Of a stretch of DNA of 64,000 nt, positions 27,639 through 36,903 are shown in pieces. The notes beneath the pieces are model-generated. The model saw only the letters and a list, made by a program, of their open reading frames with translations. It was not told the origin of the DNA and ran no database searches. The first letter of the stretch is position 1. Every line of letters begins with the position of its first letter. The stretch is taken from the NCBI RefSeq assembly GCF_011046535.1, contig NZ_CP049257.1, positions 3,782,001 to 3,846,000 on the forward strand, given 5' to 3'. The DNA comes from Nocardioides anomalus (GTDB lineage: Bacteria > Actinomycetota > Actinomycetes > Propionibacteriales > Nocardioidaceae). Made by a program: the position numbers and the translations under genes.

Positions 27639-28639
27639 GAGGCCAGCTCCGGCAGCACCTGGGAGCCGAACTCCTCGAGCTGCGCCATCGCGTCGCGGTG
27701 CGAGAGCCCCGGCCAGTGCGGCTTGTAGACGAAGTGGGTCATCCCGATGTCCTCGCCGAGCTGACCGAGCTGGTCGACGCACTCGGCGGCGGTGCCCAGG
27801 ATGAAGCGGTCCTCGATGTCGGCGCGCAGCTCGGCGCCGTCCTCGACCGGGGTGTTCTCCCCCGAGAGCCCCCACTTCTTGTAGACCTCGTAGCGCGCGC
27901 GGTAGCGCTCCAGCGCCGCCTCGAGGCCCGCCGCCCTCGAGGGCGCGATGAGCAGCTCGCGGCGCACCGGGAAGTCGCCGTCCAGCGGCAGGCCGGCCTC
28001 GGCGCGGGTGGTCAGGAACAGCTCGCGCAGCCCGCGGAGCTCGGTGTGCGTCGGGAAGGGAGGGGTGTACCACGCGTCGCCGAGCCGCGCCGCGCGCTTG
28101 ACCGCGCCCGCGGCCTGGCCGCCGATCCACACCGGGATCCCGCCCTGCTGCAGCGGTCGCACCGAGGGCTGCGCTCCGCTCACGGAGAAGAACTCGCCCT
28201 CGAAGTCGACGACCTCGCCGCTCCACAGCCGGCGCACCAGAGCCAGGGACTCCTCGAAGCGCTTGACCTTGCTGCCCTTCTCCACGCCGAACGCCGCGAA
28301 CTCGTGCGGGCTGTAGCCCAGACCGACACCGAAGACGGCGCGCCCGTCGGTGAGCACGTCCAGGGTCGCCATCTGCTCGGCGATCTCCACCGGGTTGACC
28401 ATCGAGAGCAGCACGATGCCGGTCGCGGTCCGCATCGACGGTGCCACGCCACCCATGTGCGTCAGCCAGGGCACGGGCTGGAAGTAGCGCAGCTCGGAGC
28501 CGAGGAAGTGCTGGCCGCAGACCATGAGGTCGAAGCCGAGCTCCTCGGAGGTCCGCACCAGCTCCTCGTGCTCGCGGACCTGCTGGCGCGGGTCGGTCGT
28601 GGCGTCGTGCACCGAGGTGAGCAGGATCCCGAACCTCAC
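27635..28639 (-). CDS. LLM-class flavin-dependent monooxygenase
   Basis: This 334-residue luciferase-like TIM-barrel oxidoreductase starts VRFGILLTSVHDATTDP. It has the family strands LMVCGQHFLGSELRYFQ, GRAVFGVGLGYSPHEFAAF and GIPVWIGGQAAGAVKRAA. It uses FMNH2 or F420H2. It is distantly related to the two LLM proteins at 47572 and 48708 but not a close duplicate. Coupled by 4-bp overlaps to DUF4387 upstream and SDR downstream, it could oxygenate a cyclic ketone or similar intermediate (inference). Confidence 0.88.
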   Translation of the reverse strand: MRFGILLTSVHDATTDPRQQVREHEELVRTSEELGFDLMVCGQHFLGSELRYFQPVPWLTHMGGVAPSMRTATGIVLLSMVNPVEIAEQMATLDVLTDGRAVFGVGLGYSPHEFAAFGVEKGSKVKRFEESLALVRRLWSGEVVDFEGEFFSVSGAQPSVRPLQQGGIPVWIGGQAAGAVKRAARLGDAWYTPPFPTHTELRGLRELFLTTRAEAGLPLDGDFPVRRELLIAPSRAAGLEAALERYRARYEVYKKWGLSGENTPVEDGAELRADIEDRFILGTAAECVDQLGQLGEDIGMTHFVYKPHWPGLSHRDAMAQLEEFGSQVLPELAS

Positions 28640-28956
28640 GACGCCTCCCCGGTGAGCGACCCGGCGGCGAGCGGCGTGTGCAGGTGCGCACCGAACAGGT
28701 CGGCGCAGTACGGATCGGTGCTCGACGACCAGCGCATCAACGAGACCTTCGCCGCGCGGATGCGGTCGTCCCACCACACGCCCTTCACGCGGTCCACCGC
28801 GACGTCGTACGCCGCGGCCACGCCCTCGGGGGTCAGCAGCGCCGACTCCCGCGCCATCCGGTAGCGCTCCTCGTCGCCGAAGAACAGGTCGATGGTCACC
28901 GCGAACGGGCCCGCGTTCTTGCTGCGGATGATGTCTGCGCAGTCATAGAGCCGCAT
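28636..28956 (-). CDS. DUF4387 domain protein (AtuA partner)
   Basis: This 106-residue protein begins MRLYDCADIIRSKNAGPFAVTID and contains the DUF4387 pattern SKNAGPF-x-T-D-x-F plus VDRVKGVWWDDRIRAAKVS. DUF4387 proteins are almost always encoded next to AtuA/DUF1446 proteins, as here (14-bp overlap with the AtuA gene). The biochemical role is unknown; it probably forms a complex with, or acts as a small subunit of, the neighbouring AtuA-like protein. Confidence 0.88.
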   Translation of the reverse strand: MRLYDCADIIRSKNAGPFAVTIDLFFGDEERYRMARESALLTPEGVAAAYDVAVDRVKGVWWDDRIRAAKVSLMRWSSSTDPYCADLFGAHLHTPLAAGSLTGEAS

Positions 28957-30379
28957 GCGCCACCTCCGGGTTGCTGGGTGCCGACACCCGCCGGGGGAAG
29001 GCGGTGACGTCGACCGGGAACGCCGCCACCGGATCGGCGACGGGGAGCAGGTGGTAGATCGAGAAGCTGTAGACGTCGGAGACCGGCACGACCACCGGCA
29101 TCAGCGGCGCGGCCGCGTTGCCGGCGGTCGTCTTGCGTCCCGGGTAGGGACCGATGAACAGCCGGATGAACGCGTAGTACGCCGCCTCCTGGGCCAGCTC
29201 CGCGGTGTCGGCGACGACGTCGACGAGCACGCCCGCCTCGTGTCCGGTCACCGCGTGGTGCGGCTCCAGGTCGCCGAGCACCGCGTCGAGTCCGAAGATC
29301 CGCGTGTGCAGCCGCAGCCGGCCCTCGGCGACGGCCTGGGCGAAGCGCGGTGCGGTCAGCGTCGCCTGCTCGGCCGCGTCGGTCCACGAGCGGGCCTGCT
29401 CCAGCAGCGCCGGCTCGCGGACGCCGAGGAGCGAGACGGCGCGGAAGCCCTCGCGCCGCGCCCCCTCGAGCAGCAGGGTGTACGGCGCCTCGTGCCACTG
29501 GGCACCCTCGCAGCGGATGCCGCCGTCGACCTCGGCGTAGGTGGCCGCCGAGAGGTCGAGGGTGCCGCCCGGGTTGTCCTCCTGCGTCGGGTGCGAGCGC
29601 TCGTAGAAGGTGTGCGAGACCAGCGAGCGGATCGTGGGAGCCGCGCCCTCGTGCGGCGAGCGCACCGTGAAGCCGGTGGCGTCGAGGCTGGCCCAGATGC
29701 AGCGCCCCGAGTCGCCCGGCTCGAGCGCCAGCCCGCCGCACTCCAGCATCTTGCCGGCGTGTGCGGCGATCGCGGTCGGGATGCCGCGCAGCATCGGCAG
29801 GGCCATGAACAGCCCGATGTCGAGCGCTCGGCCGGTGATGACGCCGTCGACCCCTTGCTCGAGACCGGCCATGACCGGCTCGGGGCCGATCAGGGCGACC
29901 ACGCGCTCGACCTGGTCGACGTCCTCGACGGTCAGCGGGTCCGCGAGCCCGGCGCCCGCGGCGCACGGCACGACCGGCGGGCCCTGCTCGACGGCCGCCC
30001 GCAGGTCGGCACGGGAGAGCTCGGAGCGGATCACGCCCACCCGGGGCCGCCAGCCGTTCCGCTCGCACATCTCGTCGAACCGGCGCAGGCAGCTCTCGAG
30101 GTGGACGTCGCCGCCGGCGATCCCGAAGGAGAAGACGAACGGCACGCCGTGCTCCAGCGCGGCGCGGACGTAGGGCTCCACGTTCGCGGCCTGGTTGGCC
30201 GCGACCTGCTCGCCCGAGCCGAGCCAGTAGGGGCCCCAGTCACTCCCGGTCCCCTGAGCGACGACCGCGTCGACACCCCACTCGAAGGCGCGCGCGATCG
30301 CCTCCTCGACGTCCGCGGACGGCGCGATGTGGTTGACGAAGCCGAGCAGGCGCACCGGCTCGACAGGGAGTCCGCTCAT
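28943..30379 (-). CDS. AtuA-like (acyclic terpene utilisation, DUF1446-type) protein
   Basis: This 478-residue protein is of the DUF1446/AtuA family. It has an N-terminal nucleotide-like segment (GVDAVVAQGTGSDWGPYWLGSG), MAGLEQGVDGVITGRALDIGLF, and ECGGLALEPGD. It lacks the C-terminal AtuA domain found as a separate gene at 36591. Family members are needed for citronellol/geraniol use in Pseudomonas, but the reaction is unknown. ATGA overlap with the CoA ligase upstream and overlap with DUF4387 downstream mark one operon. Confidence 0.85.
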   Translation of the reverse strand: MSGLPVEPVRLLGFVNHIAPSADVEEAIARAFEWGVDAVVAQGTGSDWGPYWLGSGEQVAANQAANVEPYVRAALEHGVPFVFSFGIAGGDVHLESCLRRFDEMCERNGWRPRVGVIRSELSRADLRAAVEQGPPVVPCAAGAGLADPLTVEDVDQVERVVALIGPEPVMAGLEQGVDGVITGRALDIGLFMALPMLRGIPTAIAAHAGKMLECGGLALEPGDSGRCIWASLDATGFTVRSPHEGAAPTIRSLVSHTFYERSHPTQEDNPGGTLDLSAATYAEVDGGIRCEGAQWHEAPYTLLLEGARREGFRAVSLLGVREPALLEQARSWTDAAEQATLTAPRFAQAVAEGRLRLHTRIFGLDAVLGDLEPHHAVTGHEAGVLVDVVADTAELAQEAAYYAFIRLFIGPYPGRKTTAGNAAAPLMPVVVPVSDVYSFSIYHLLPVADPVAAFPVDVTAFPRRVSAPSNPEVAHAAL

Positions 30380-31899
30380 GCCTGCACCTCCACCAGCTCC
30401 TCGCGCAGCCGGCGGCGGAGCACCTTGCCCGCCGCGTTGCGCGGCAGGTCCTCGACGACCACGACGTGGCGCGGTCGCTTGTAGCCCGCGAGCCGGGTCC
30501 CGGCCCACGCGGTCAGCTCGTCGGGGTCCAGCCCGTCGCGCGGCACGACGACGGCCGCGACGACCTCGCCCCAGCGCTCGTCGGGTACGCCGACCACCAC
30601 GGCCTCGGCGACGTCCGGGTGCTCCCGGAGCACGCGCTCGACCTCGGCCGGGTAGACGTTCTCGCCGCCGGAGATGATGAGGTCCTTGACCCGGTCGGTG
30701 AGGTAGAGCAGGCCCTCCTCGTCGAGGTGACCCCCGTCGCCGGTGCGCAGCCAGCCGTCCTCGGCGTACAGCGCGGCCGTCTCCTCGGGCCGCCCGGCGT
30801 ACCCCGGTGAGTTCTGGGCGGAGCGCGTCCACACCTCGCCGAACTCCCCCACCCCGCAGCGCGCCCCGGTCTGCGGGTCGTGGACCTCGAGCTCGACCCA
30901 GGGGTAGGGCCGTCCCGCCGAGCGCCAGCGCGGCGACGCCGGGTCGATCTGCGGATCGGCCGGCATCTCGGTGAACGCGCCGGTGGTCTCCGACATCCCG
31001 TAGAGCTGGGTCAGCACCGGCCCGAACAGGGTGTGGGCCGCACGCTGGGTGGCCGGGCTGATGGGCGAGGCGCCGTAGAGCACCCGGCTCAGGTGCGGGA
31101 AGCGTGAGCCGGCCGGGGCCTCCGCGCACAGCCGGTCGATGATCGCCGGCACCAGGAACGTGTGCGTGATCTCGTCGCGCTCGAGGTGACCGAGCAGGGT
31201 CGCCGGGTCGGCGTCGGAGGCGAGCACCGAGGTGGAGCCCGCGACCAGGCCGGCCAGGCCCCAGCTCAGCGCGCCGACGTGGAACAGGGGCGTGGCGAGC
31301 AGGGTCCGCGAGTCCGGCTCCAGGCGCCACCAGGGCACGACGCCGGTGGCCTTGGTGCCGAGGTTGCGGTCGGTGAGCAGCACGCCCTTGGGCCGGCCGC
31401 TGGTCCCGGACGTGTAGACCTGCAGGACGACGCGGTCCAGGTCCTCGGGCAGGTCGGCCAGGTCGACGGCCGGGGCCGCGGCCAGCCAGGCCTCGTACGC
31501 CGGGCCGAGCTCGAGGTCGAGCAGCGAGCCAGGGACGGCGCGCAGCGCCGGGAACAGGTGGGCGGTCCGCGGCTCGAGGACGGTGGCCCGGGGCGCGGCG
31601 TCGGCCGCCACCTCGCTCAGCTCGGCGGGCGCCAGCCGCCAGTTGAGTGGCACGGCGACGGCCCCGGCGCGCGCACACCCGAGCAGCGCCTCGAACGTCT
31701 CCAGCGCGTTGGCCAGGATCAGCGCCACGCGGTCGCCCGGCCGCAGCCCCGCGGCGAGCAGCCCGCGCGCGAAGCGGTCGGCGCGGGCGTCGAGCTCGGC
31801 GAAGGTCTGCACCCGCCGGGCCCGCACGAACGCCGGGTGGTCCGGTCGGCTCCGCGCCCACTCCCGGGCCTGGTCGGCCAGCCGGTACGGGCCGCTCAC
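30376..31899 (-). CDS. acyl-CoA synthetase (AMP-forming)
   Basis: This 507-residue adenylate-forming ligase activates a carboxylic acid to its CoA thioester via an acyl-AMP. Motifs: P-loop YTSGTSGRPKGVLLT, YGMSETTG, TGDGGHLDEEGLLYLTDRVKDL, the hinge SGGENVYPAEVE, and the catalytic Lys near the C-terminus (PRNAAGKVLRRRL). It resembles medium/long-chain or cyclic-acid CoA ligases; the acid cannot be specified. Overlaps of 4 bp with the P450 and the AtuA genes indicate strict coupling. Confidence 0.92.
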   Translation of the reverse strand: MSGPYRLADQAREWARSRPDHPAFVRARRVQTFAELDARADRFARGLLAAGLRPGDRVALILANALETFEALLGCARAGAVAVPLNWRLAPAELSEVAADAAPRATVLEPRTAHLFPALRAVPGSLLDLELGPAYEAWLAAAPAVDLADLPEDLDRVVLQVYTSGTSGRPKGVLLTDRNLGTKATGVVPWWRLEPDSRTLLATPLFHVGALSWGLAGLVAGSTSVLASDADPATLLGHLERDEITHTFLVPAIIDRLCAEAPAGSRFPHLSRVLYGASPISPATQRAAHTLFGPVLTQLYGMSETTGAFTEMPADPQIDPASPRWRSAGRPYPWVELEVHDPQTGARCGVGEFGEVWTRSAQNSPGYAGRPEETAALYAEDGWLRTGDGGHLDEEGLLYLTDRVKDLIISGGENVYPAEVERVLREHPDVAEAVVVGVPDERWGEVVAAVVVPRDGLDPDELTAWAGTRLAGYKRPRHVVVVEDLPRNAAGKVLRRRLREELVEVQA

Positions 31900-33170
31900 C
31901 TGCCCCGGTCCTCGCCCAGGTCGGTGGGCAGCGACTGGACCGCGCGCAGCATCGCGCTGCCGGCGTACGCCGGGTCCTCGTCGAGCAGCCGCGCGTCGGG
32001 GAAGCGCCGCAACAGCGTGGAGAAGACGACGTCGCCCTCGAGGCGCGCAAGGGCTGCCCCGAGGCAGTAGTGCGCACCGAAGGCGAAGGAGAGGTGCTCG
32101 TTCTTGTTGGCCCGGGTGAGGTCGAGCCGGTCCGGGTCCGCGAAGACGGTCTCGTCACGGTTGGCGGCGCCCATCACCACGACGACCGTCTGGCCCTCGC
32201 GCACCGGCACGCCACCGATCTCGAAGTCGCCGGCCGCGACGCGCGGCAGGTAGTGGTGCGGCGAGTCGTAGCGGATGAGCTCGTCGCTCGCGCCACTGAC
32301 CAGCTCCGGCCGCTCACGCAGCAGGTCCCACTGGTCCCGGTTGCGCTGGAGGGCCAGGAAGCCGTTGCCGAGCAGGTTGGTGGTGGTCTCGCTGCCACCG
32401 AAGAGGATGAGCAGGTACATCGCGACCAGCTCGTCCTCGGTGAGCACCTCGTCGTCGGCCGAGGCCAGCAGCGCCGCGGCGAGCTCGGGGCCCTCACCGG
32501 TCTGGCGGAAGCGGGTGACGGTCCGACCGACGTACTCCCGGAAGGCGTCGATGGCCTCGTCGGCCTCGTGCAGCGAGCGCTCGTCGAGCGAGAACAGCCG
32601 GCCGACGGCCTCCGACCACTCCCAGATCAGCTCGCGGTCCGACTGCGGCACCCCGAGCATGTCGACGATCACCCGGACGGGGAGCTTGTTGGCCAGGTGC
32701 TGCTTCACGTCGGCGACCGGCGCCGCCTTCATCTCCTCGATGAGGTCGTCGACGTGGGCCTGCACCGAGTCGCGCAGCTGGGCGATCCGGCGGGCGGTGA
32801 AGCCGCGGGCCGAGATCCGGCGCAGCCGCGCGTGGGACTCCGCGTCCTGCCGGCTCATGAACAGGCTCTCGAAGTCGAGCACCTTGAAGAACGTGTCGTG
32901 CTGGTCGAGCGGCAGCCGCGCGATCGTGCCCTCGGCGAGCTCGCCGAAGCGGTAGGCGTTCTGGATGATCGGGTAGCGGCCCGCCATCACGTCCTTCACG
33001 TCGCGGTAGCGCGTGACCACGGTCGCCGGACCGCTCTCCCACCGCACCACACCGCTGCCGGAGCGCCAGCGCTCGTACATCGGGTAGGGCCAGGCGATGG
33101 TCGCAGGGTCGGCGGAGAAGAAGGCCGTGATCTCCTCGTCGCGGACCCGGGCGGTCGCCGTCGCGCTCAT
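31896..33170 (-). CDS. cytochrome P450
   Basis: This 424-residue bacterial class-I P450 has the I-helix LLILFGGSETTTN (oxygen activation), the K-helix ExxR in SDELIRYDSP, and the heme-thiolate loop AFGAHYCLGAALARLE with Cys369. Length and motifs fit CYP families hydroxylating terpenoid or steroid-like substrates. No ferredoxin or reductase gene is nearby. First gene of a six-gene operon (P450, CoA ligase, AtuA, DUF4387, LLM, SDR). An operator-like site lies 24 bp upstream. Upstream in-frame ATGs lack support. Confidence 0.94.
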   Translation of the reverse strand: MSATATARVRDEEITAFFSADPATIAWPYPMYERWRSGSGVVRWESGPATVVTRYRDVKDVMAGRYPIIQNAYRFGELAEGTIARLPLDQHDTFFKVLDFESLFMSRQDAESHARLRRISARGFTARRIAQLRDSVQAHVDDLIEEMKAAPVADVKQHLANKLPVRVIVDMLGVPQSDRELIWEWSEAVGRLFSLDERSLHEADEAIDAFREYVGRTVTRFRQTGEGPELAAALLASADDEVLTEDELVAMYLLILFGGSETTTNLLGNGFLALQRNRDQWDLLRERPELVSGASDELIRYDSPHHYLPRVAAGDFEIGGVPVREGQTVVVVMGAANRDETVFADPDRLDLTRANKNEHLSFAFGAHYCLGAALARLEGDVVFSTLLRRFPDARLLDEDPAYAGSAMLRAVQSLPTDLGEDRGR

Positions 33171-33193
33171 CTCGGCTCGCTCTCTACCCTGCT

Positions 33194-33209
33194 TATGTTG
33201 ATCATGGAT
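33194..33209. promoter_or_regulatory. shared catabolic operator upstream of P450 operon
   Basis: TATGTTG-AT-CATGGAT matches 11 of 14 informative positions, with a perfect right half. It lies in the 49-bp gap between the P450 start (33170) and the MFS stop (33220). Confidence 0.45.
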
Positions 33210-33219
33210 TGCGAGCACG

Positions 33220-34647
33220 TTATTCCGCGGTGAAGTGGCTGTCAACCGTCGCACTGACGACCGTGCGGCGCGGCAGCAGGAGCCACGCGACCCCGGCCGA
33301 GACGAGGGCACCGGTGCAGGAGACCAGCGAGGCCACGACGATGCCCGTCTCCCGCGGCCCGTCCTCGCCCACGGGCGTGTACGCCGCGAGGACGGTCGCC
33401 ACCAGCGCGGCACCGAAGGCGCCGCCGAGCAGCCGCAGCACCTGGTTGACGCCCGTGGCACTGGCGGTGCGCTCGTCGGGCGTGCGGGCCACGATCAGCG
33501 CGGGCATCACCGAGTAGGCCAGGCCGATACCGACGCCGAGCAGGAGCATCATCAGCAGCACGTCGACCGGGCCGGCGTGCCGCAGGGCGAAGACGCCGAA
33601 GGAGGCCGCGACCATCACCGAGCCGAGGGTCAGCACCGCGCGGAACCCGATGCGTCGCGCGAGCACCCGCGCGAGGCCCGGGCACACGAGGCTGGCCAAC
33701 GCCATGGGCAGCATCAACAGTCCGTAGACCAGGACCGAGTAGCCGAGCCCGAACCCGGTCGCCGTCGGTGACTGCGCCACGAGCACCACGACCGAGACCC
33801 CGCCGAAGATGCCGACGCCGAGCAGCAGGGCCGCGACGTTCACCGCCAGCACGCCGGGGGCGGTGGCCAGCCGCAGGTCGATGAGCGGGGCCGGCACCCG
33901 CAGCTCGAGCACCGACCACGCCACGAGCAGCACCACGCCCGACGCGCCGAGGCCGAGGACCGGCGTCGACGTCCAGCCCCAGACACTGCCGCGGGCGATG
34001 GCCAGCAGCGTCGCAGCGAGCCCGAGCCAGAGCAGGAGGGCACCGGGCAGGTCGACGGCGACGGCCCCGCCGCCGGTCGACACGGGCACCCGCCGCCACA
34101 CCCAGAGCGCGGCGCTGCCCGCGACGACCGCGGCGAGCAGGAACGCGAGCCGGTAGCCGCCGAGCAGGACGCACAGGCCGATGGCCGGGTTGCCGAGGCC
34201 GACCCCGACGGCCACGCTCGTCGACAGCACGCCGAGGGTCCGGGCCAGCACCGCGCCCTCGAGCTGCTCGCGGGCGATGCTGACGGTCAGCGGCACCATC
34301 GCGTAGCCGAAGCCCTGCAGGGACCGCGCGGTCAGCAGGGCCGAGAACGTCGGTACCAGGGCCACGAGGCTCGCCGCGGTGACGACGAGCAGCGACCCCA
34401 CGAGCAGGTGTCGCCGCAACCGGCCGTCGGCCAGCCGCGAGAGCACGGGAGTGCAGACCGCGCCGACGACCAGGGTGACGATGAGTCCCCACTGGGCGTC
34501 GGCGACCGTCACGTCCCGGGTCACCGCGACCTCGTAGACGATCGGGCTGCCCAGGCCGGCGACGATGGCGCCGGTGAGGGCGGCGAAGGACAGGCAGGCG
34601 ATGAGTCCGCGGTCGGTCGCCGCGTGCGTCACCTGGCCGGCGGTCAC
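33220..34647 (-). CDS. MFS transporter
   Basis: This 475-residue, ~14-TM transporter has VVGAVCTPVLSRLADGRLRR (motif A) and LQGFGYAMVPLTVSIAREQL, and ends in a basic tail. It is a paralogue of the MFS at 21479-22906 with the same length. GTG 34647 lies 8 bp after the thiolase stop; a later GTG (34632) is also possible. It is the last gene of the thiolase-containing operon and likely moves substrate or product. Confidence 0.88.
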   Translation of the reverse strand: MTAGQVTHAATDRGLIACLSFAALTGAIVAGLGSPIVYEVAVTRDVTVADAQWGLIVTLVVGAVCTPVLSRLADGRLRRHLLVGSLLVVTAASLVALVPTFSALLTARSLQGFGYAMVPLTVSIAREQLEGAVLARTLGVLSTSVAVGVGLGNPAIGLCVLLGGYRLAFLLAAVVAGSAALWVWRRVPVSTGGGAVAVDLPGALLLWLGLAATLLAIARGSVWGWTSTPVLGLGASGVVLLVAWSVLELRVPAPLIDLRLATAPGVLAVNVAALLLGVGIFGGVSVVVLVAQSPTATGFGLGYSVLVYGLLMLPMALASLVCPGLARVLARRIGFRAVLTLGSVMVAASFGVFALRHAGPVDVLLMMLLLGVGIGLAYSVMPALIVARTPDERTASATGVNQVLRLLGGAFGAALVATVLAAYTPVGEDGPRETGIVVASLVSCTGALVSAGVAWLLLPRRTVVSATVDSHFTAE

Positions 34648-34655
34648 CCCGCGGG

Positions 34656-35807
34656 TCAGACCAGCTCGAACAACGTGGCGTTGGCCATGCCGCCGCCCTC
34701 GCACATCGTCTGCAGCCCGTAGCGCTGGCCCTCGCGCCGCATCCGGTGCAGCAGCGTGGTGGTCAGCCGCGCGCCCGTGCCGCCGAGCGGGTGACCGAGC
34801 GCGATGGCGCCGCCCTGGGGGTTGGTGCGCCCCGGGTCCGCCCCGGTCTCGGCGAGCCACGCCATCGGGACGCTCGCGAAGGCCTCGTTGACCTCGAACG
34901 AGCCGATCTCGTCCAGCGGCACGCCGGAGCGGTCGAGGAGCTTGGCGGTGGCGGGGATCGGGCCGGTGAGCATGAGGACCGGGTCCGAGCCCTCGACCAC
35001 CATGGTGTGGACCCGGGCGAGAGGAGCGAGGCCGTGCTTCTCGACCGCGCGACTCGAGGCGACGAGGAGTGCGGCCGCGCCGTCGGAGACCTGGCTGGCC
35101 AGGGCGGCGGTCAGGCGACCACCCTCGGTCAGCGGGTTGAGCGAGGCCAGCTTCTCCGCGGTGGTGTCCGCGCGGGGGCCCTCGTCGCGGCTCAGACCCG
35201 CGACGTCCACGATCTCGGCGTCGAAGTCCCCGGCCGCCTGCGATCGCAGCGCGCGGGCGTGGCTCTCCAGCGCGTAGGCCTCCATCGCCGCGCGCGGGAG
35301 TGCCCACTTCTCGGCGATCAGCTCGGCGCCGCGGAACTGCGAGATCTCCTGGTCGCCGTAGCGCTGGGCCCAGCCGGTGCCGCCGCGCGGGTGGGCCATG
35401 CCCTTCTCCAGGCCGATCAGCGTCGGCGAGGCGATCGGCACCTGGCTCATCACCTCGACGCCGCCGGCGACCACGACGTCCTGGGTGCCGGACAGCACCG
35501 CCTGCGCGGCGAAGTGCAGCGCCTGCTGGGAGGAGCCGCACTGGCGGTCGATGGTCGTGCCGGGGACCCGCTCGGGCAGCCCGGCCGAGAGGGCGGTGAT
35601 CCGGGCGGTGTTGGAGGCCTGCGGGCCGACCTGACCGACGCAGCCCCAGAGGACGTCGTCGAGGGCCTCGGGGTCGACCCCGGTCCGGGAGACGAGCTCG
35701 CGCAGCACGGCGGCGCCGAGGTCGACGGGGTGCACACCGGACAGCGCGCCGCCGCGGCGGCCCACCGCCGACCGCACCGCGCCGACGACGAAGGCCTGCT
35801 CAGCCAT
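34656..35807 (-). CDS. thiolase (acetyl-CoA acyltransferase)
   Basis: This 383-residue thiolase cleaves a 3-ketoacyl-CoA to acetyl- or propionyl-CoA. The acyl-accepting Cys is in TIDRQCGSSQQALHFAAQ (about residue 90), the His in GGAIALGHPLGGTGAR, and the proton-donor Cys in QTMCEGGGMANA. The N-terminus MAEQAFVVGAVRSAVGRRGG is standard. It overlaps the enoyl-CoA hydratase gene by 8 bp. A similar thiolase at 53469 suggests two degradative branches. Confidence 0.94.
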   Translation of the reverse strand: MAEQAFVVGAVRSAVGRRGGALSGVHPVDLGAAVLRELVSRTGVDPEALDDVLWGCVGQVGPQASNTARITALSAGLPERVPGTTIDRQCGSSQQALHFAAQAVLSGTQDVVVAGGVEVMSQVPIASPTLIGLEKGMAHPRGGTGWAQRYGDQEISQFRGAELIAEKWALPRAAMEAYALESHARALRSQAAGDFDAEIVDVAGLSRDEGPRADTTAEKLASLNPLTEGGRLTAALASQVSDGAAALLVASSRAVEKHGLAPLARVHTMVVEGSDPVLMLTGPIPATAKLLDRSGVPLDEIGSFEVNEAFASVPMAWLAETGADPGRTNPQGGAIALGHPLGGTGARLTTTLLHRMRREGQRYGLQTMCEGGGMANATLFELV

Positions 35808-36594
35808 CGGGGGACTCCTTCCACCGGGGTGGTCGCTTCTCGAGGAACGCCGCGGCCCCCTCGGGCAGGTCGCTGCCGAGGAAGAACGGCAGGTTCATGA
35901 ACTGGGCCGCGTCGAGGGCCTGGTCGGCCGGCAGGTCGGCCAGGTGCGCGAACGCGCGACGACCCAGGCGCACGGCGAGCGGGCTGGTGTCGGCGAACAT
36001 CGCGGCGTACTCGTCGGCGGCGGCCCACAGCTCCTCGGTGCCCTCGCAGACGCGGGCGAGGAAGCCGGCCTTGTCGGCCTCGGCCACGTCCATCGCCCGG
36101 CCGGTGAGCACCAGGTCCATCACCAGCTTGCGCGGCAGCGCGCGGACGAGCGGTGCGACGATGATCATCGGGAAGAGCCCGATCTTGACCTCGGGCATGG
36201 CGAAGCTCGCGCGCCGGGTGGCCAGCACCACGTCGCACATCCCGGCCAGGCCCATCCCGCCGGCGTACGCCGGGCCGTCGACCAGGGCGACCAGGGGCTT
36301 CGGTGCGCGCAGCGCGAGCCGGTGCAGGTCCACGATCGACTGCGGCCACGCCCACGCCACCTCGCCCGGCGTCGAGGCGAGCTCCTTCATCTGTCTCAGG
36401 TCGCCGCCCGCGGAGAACGCCGGGCCGTGGGCCGCGATCGCCACCGACCGGGTCCCGTCGTCCTCCAGCGCGGTCCGCAGCGCGTCGAGGAGCGCGTCGG
36501 CGAGCTCGCCGTTGAGCGGGTTGCGGGCCTCGGGCCGGTCCAGGGTGAGGACCGTCATCGAGCCCCGGGTGGAGACCAGGACGGGCGCGCTCAC
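35800..36594 (-). CDS. enoyl-CoA hydratase/isomerase family protein
   Basis: This 264-residue crotonase-fold protein has LDRPEARNPLNGELADAL and the oxyanion loop GPAFSAGGDLRQMK. Only one of the two usual catalytic glutamates is present: PEVKIG keeps the second, but the first is replaced in PAYAGGMGLAGMCD. So it may be an isomerase or hydrolase rather than a hydratase. GTG 36594 overlaps the AtuA-related stop by 4 bp. It is in the operon from the acyl-CoA dehydrogenase at 41405 to the MFS at 33220. Confidence 0.88.
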   Translation of the reverse strand: MSAPVLVSTRGSMTVLTLDRPEARNPLNGELADALLDALRTALEDDGTRSVAIAAHGPAFSAGGDLRQMKELASTPGEVAWAWPQSIVDLHRLALRAPKPLVALVDGPAYAGGMGLAGMCDVVLATRRASFAMPEVKIGLFPMIIVAPLVRALPRKLVMDLVLTGRAMDVAEADKAGFLARVCEGTEELWAAADEYAAMFADTSPLAVRLGRRAFAHLADLPADQALDAAQFMNLPFFLGSDLPEGAAAFLEKRPPRWKESPDG

Positions 36595-36902
36595 CCGGGC
36601 AGCTCCATGCGCAGCAGCCAGGCGTACATGACCTTGCCGAGGTGGTCCGAGCGCAACGACATGGTGCCGCCACCGTCGAGGGCCCCGGTGAGCACGAAGT
36701 TGAGCGCCCTGATGCCCGGCAGCTCGTAGCGGGTCACGCTGCCCTGCACGAGGTCGCCGAAGTGCGCGGTCACGCGCTCCTCGGTCACCTCCCGGCACAG
36801 CACCTCGTAGCCGGCGTCGTCCCACGCGACCAGGCCGACGTTGCAGGTGTCGCCCTTGTCGCCGGAGCGGCCGTGGGCGAGGTCGGCGACACGGGTGGGC
36901 AC
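36591..36902 (-). CDS. AtuA-related protein (stand-alone AtuA C-terminal domain)
   Basis: This 103-residue protein has the motif AHGRSGDKGDTCNVGLVA, the hallmark of the AtuA C-terminal domain, and ends ALNFVLTGALDGGGTMSLRSD-type. In Pseudomonas AtuA this domain is fused to the DUF1446 part; here it is a separate gene directly after the AtuA gene (1-bp gap). The two products probably form a complex. GTG start. Confidence 0.88.
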   Translation of the reverse strand: MPTRVADLAHGRSGDKGDTCNVGLVAWDDAGYEVLCREVTEERVTAHFGDLVQGSVTRYELPGIRALNFVLTGALDGGGTMSLRSDHLGKVMYAWLLRMELPG

Positions 36903-36903
36903 C

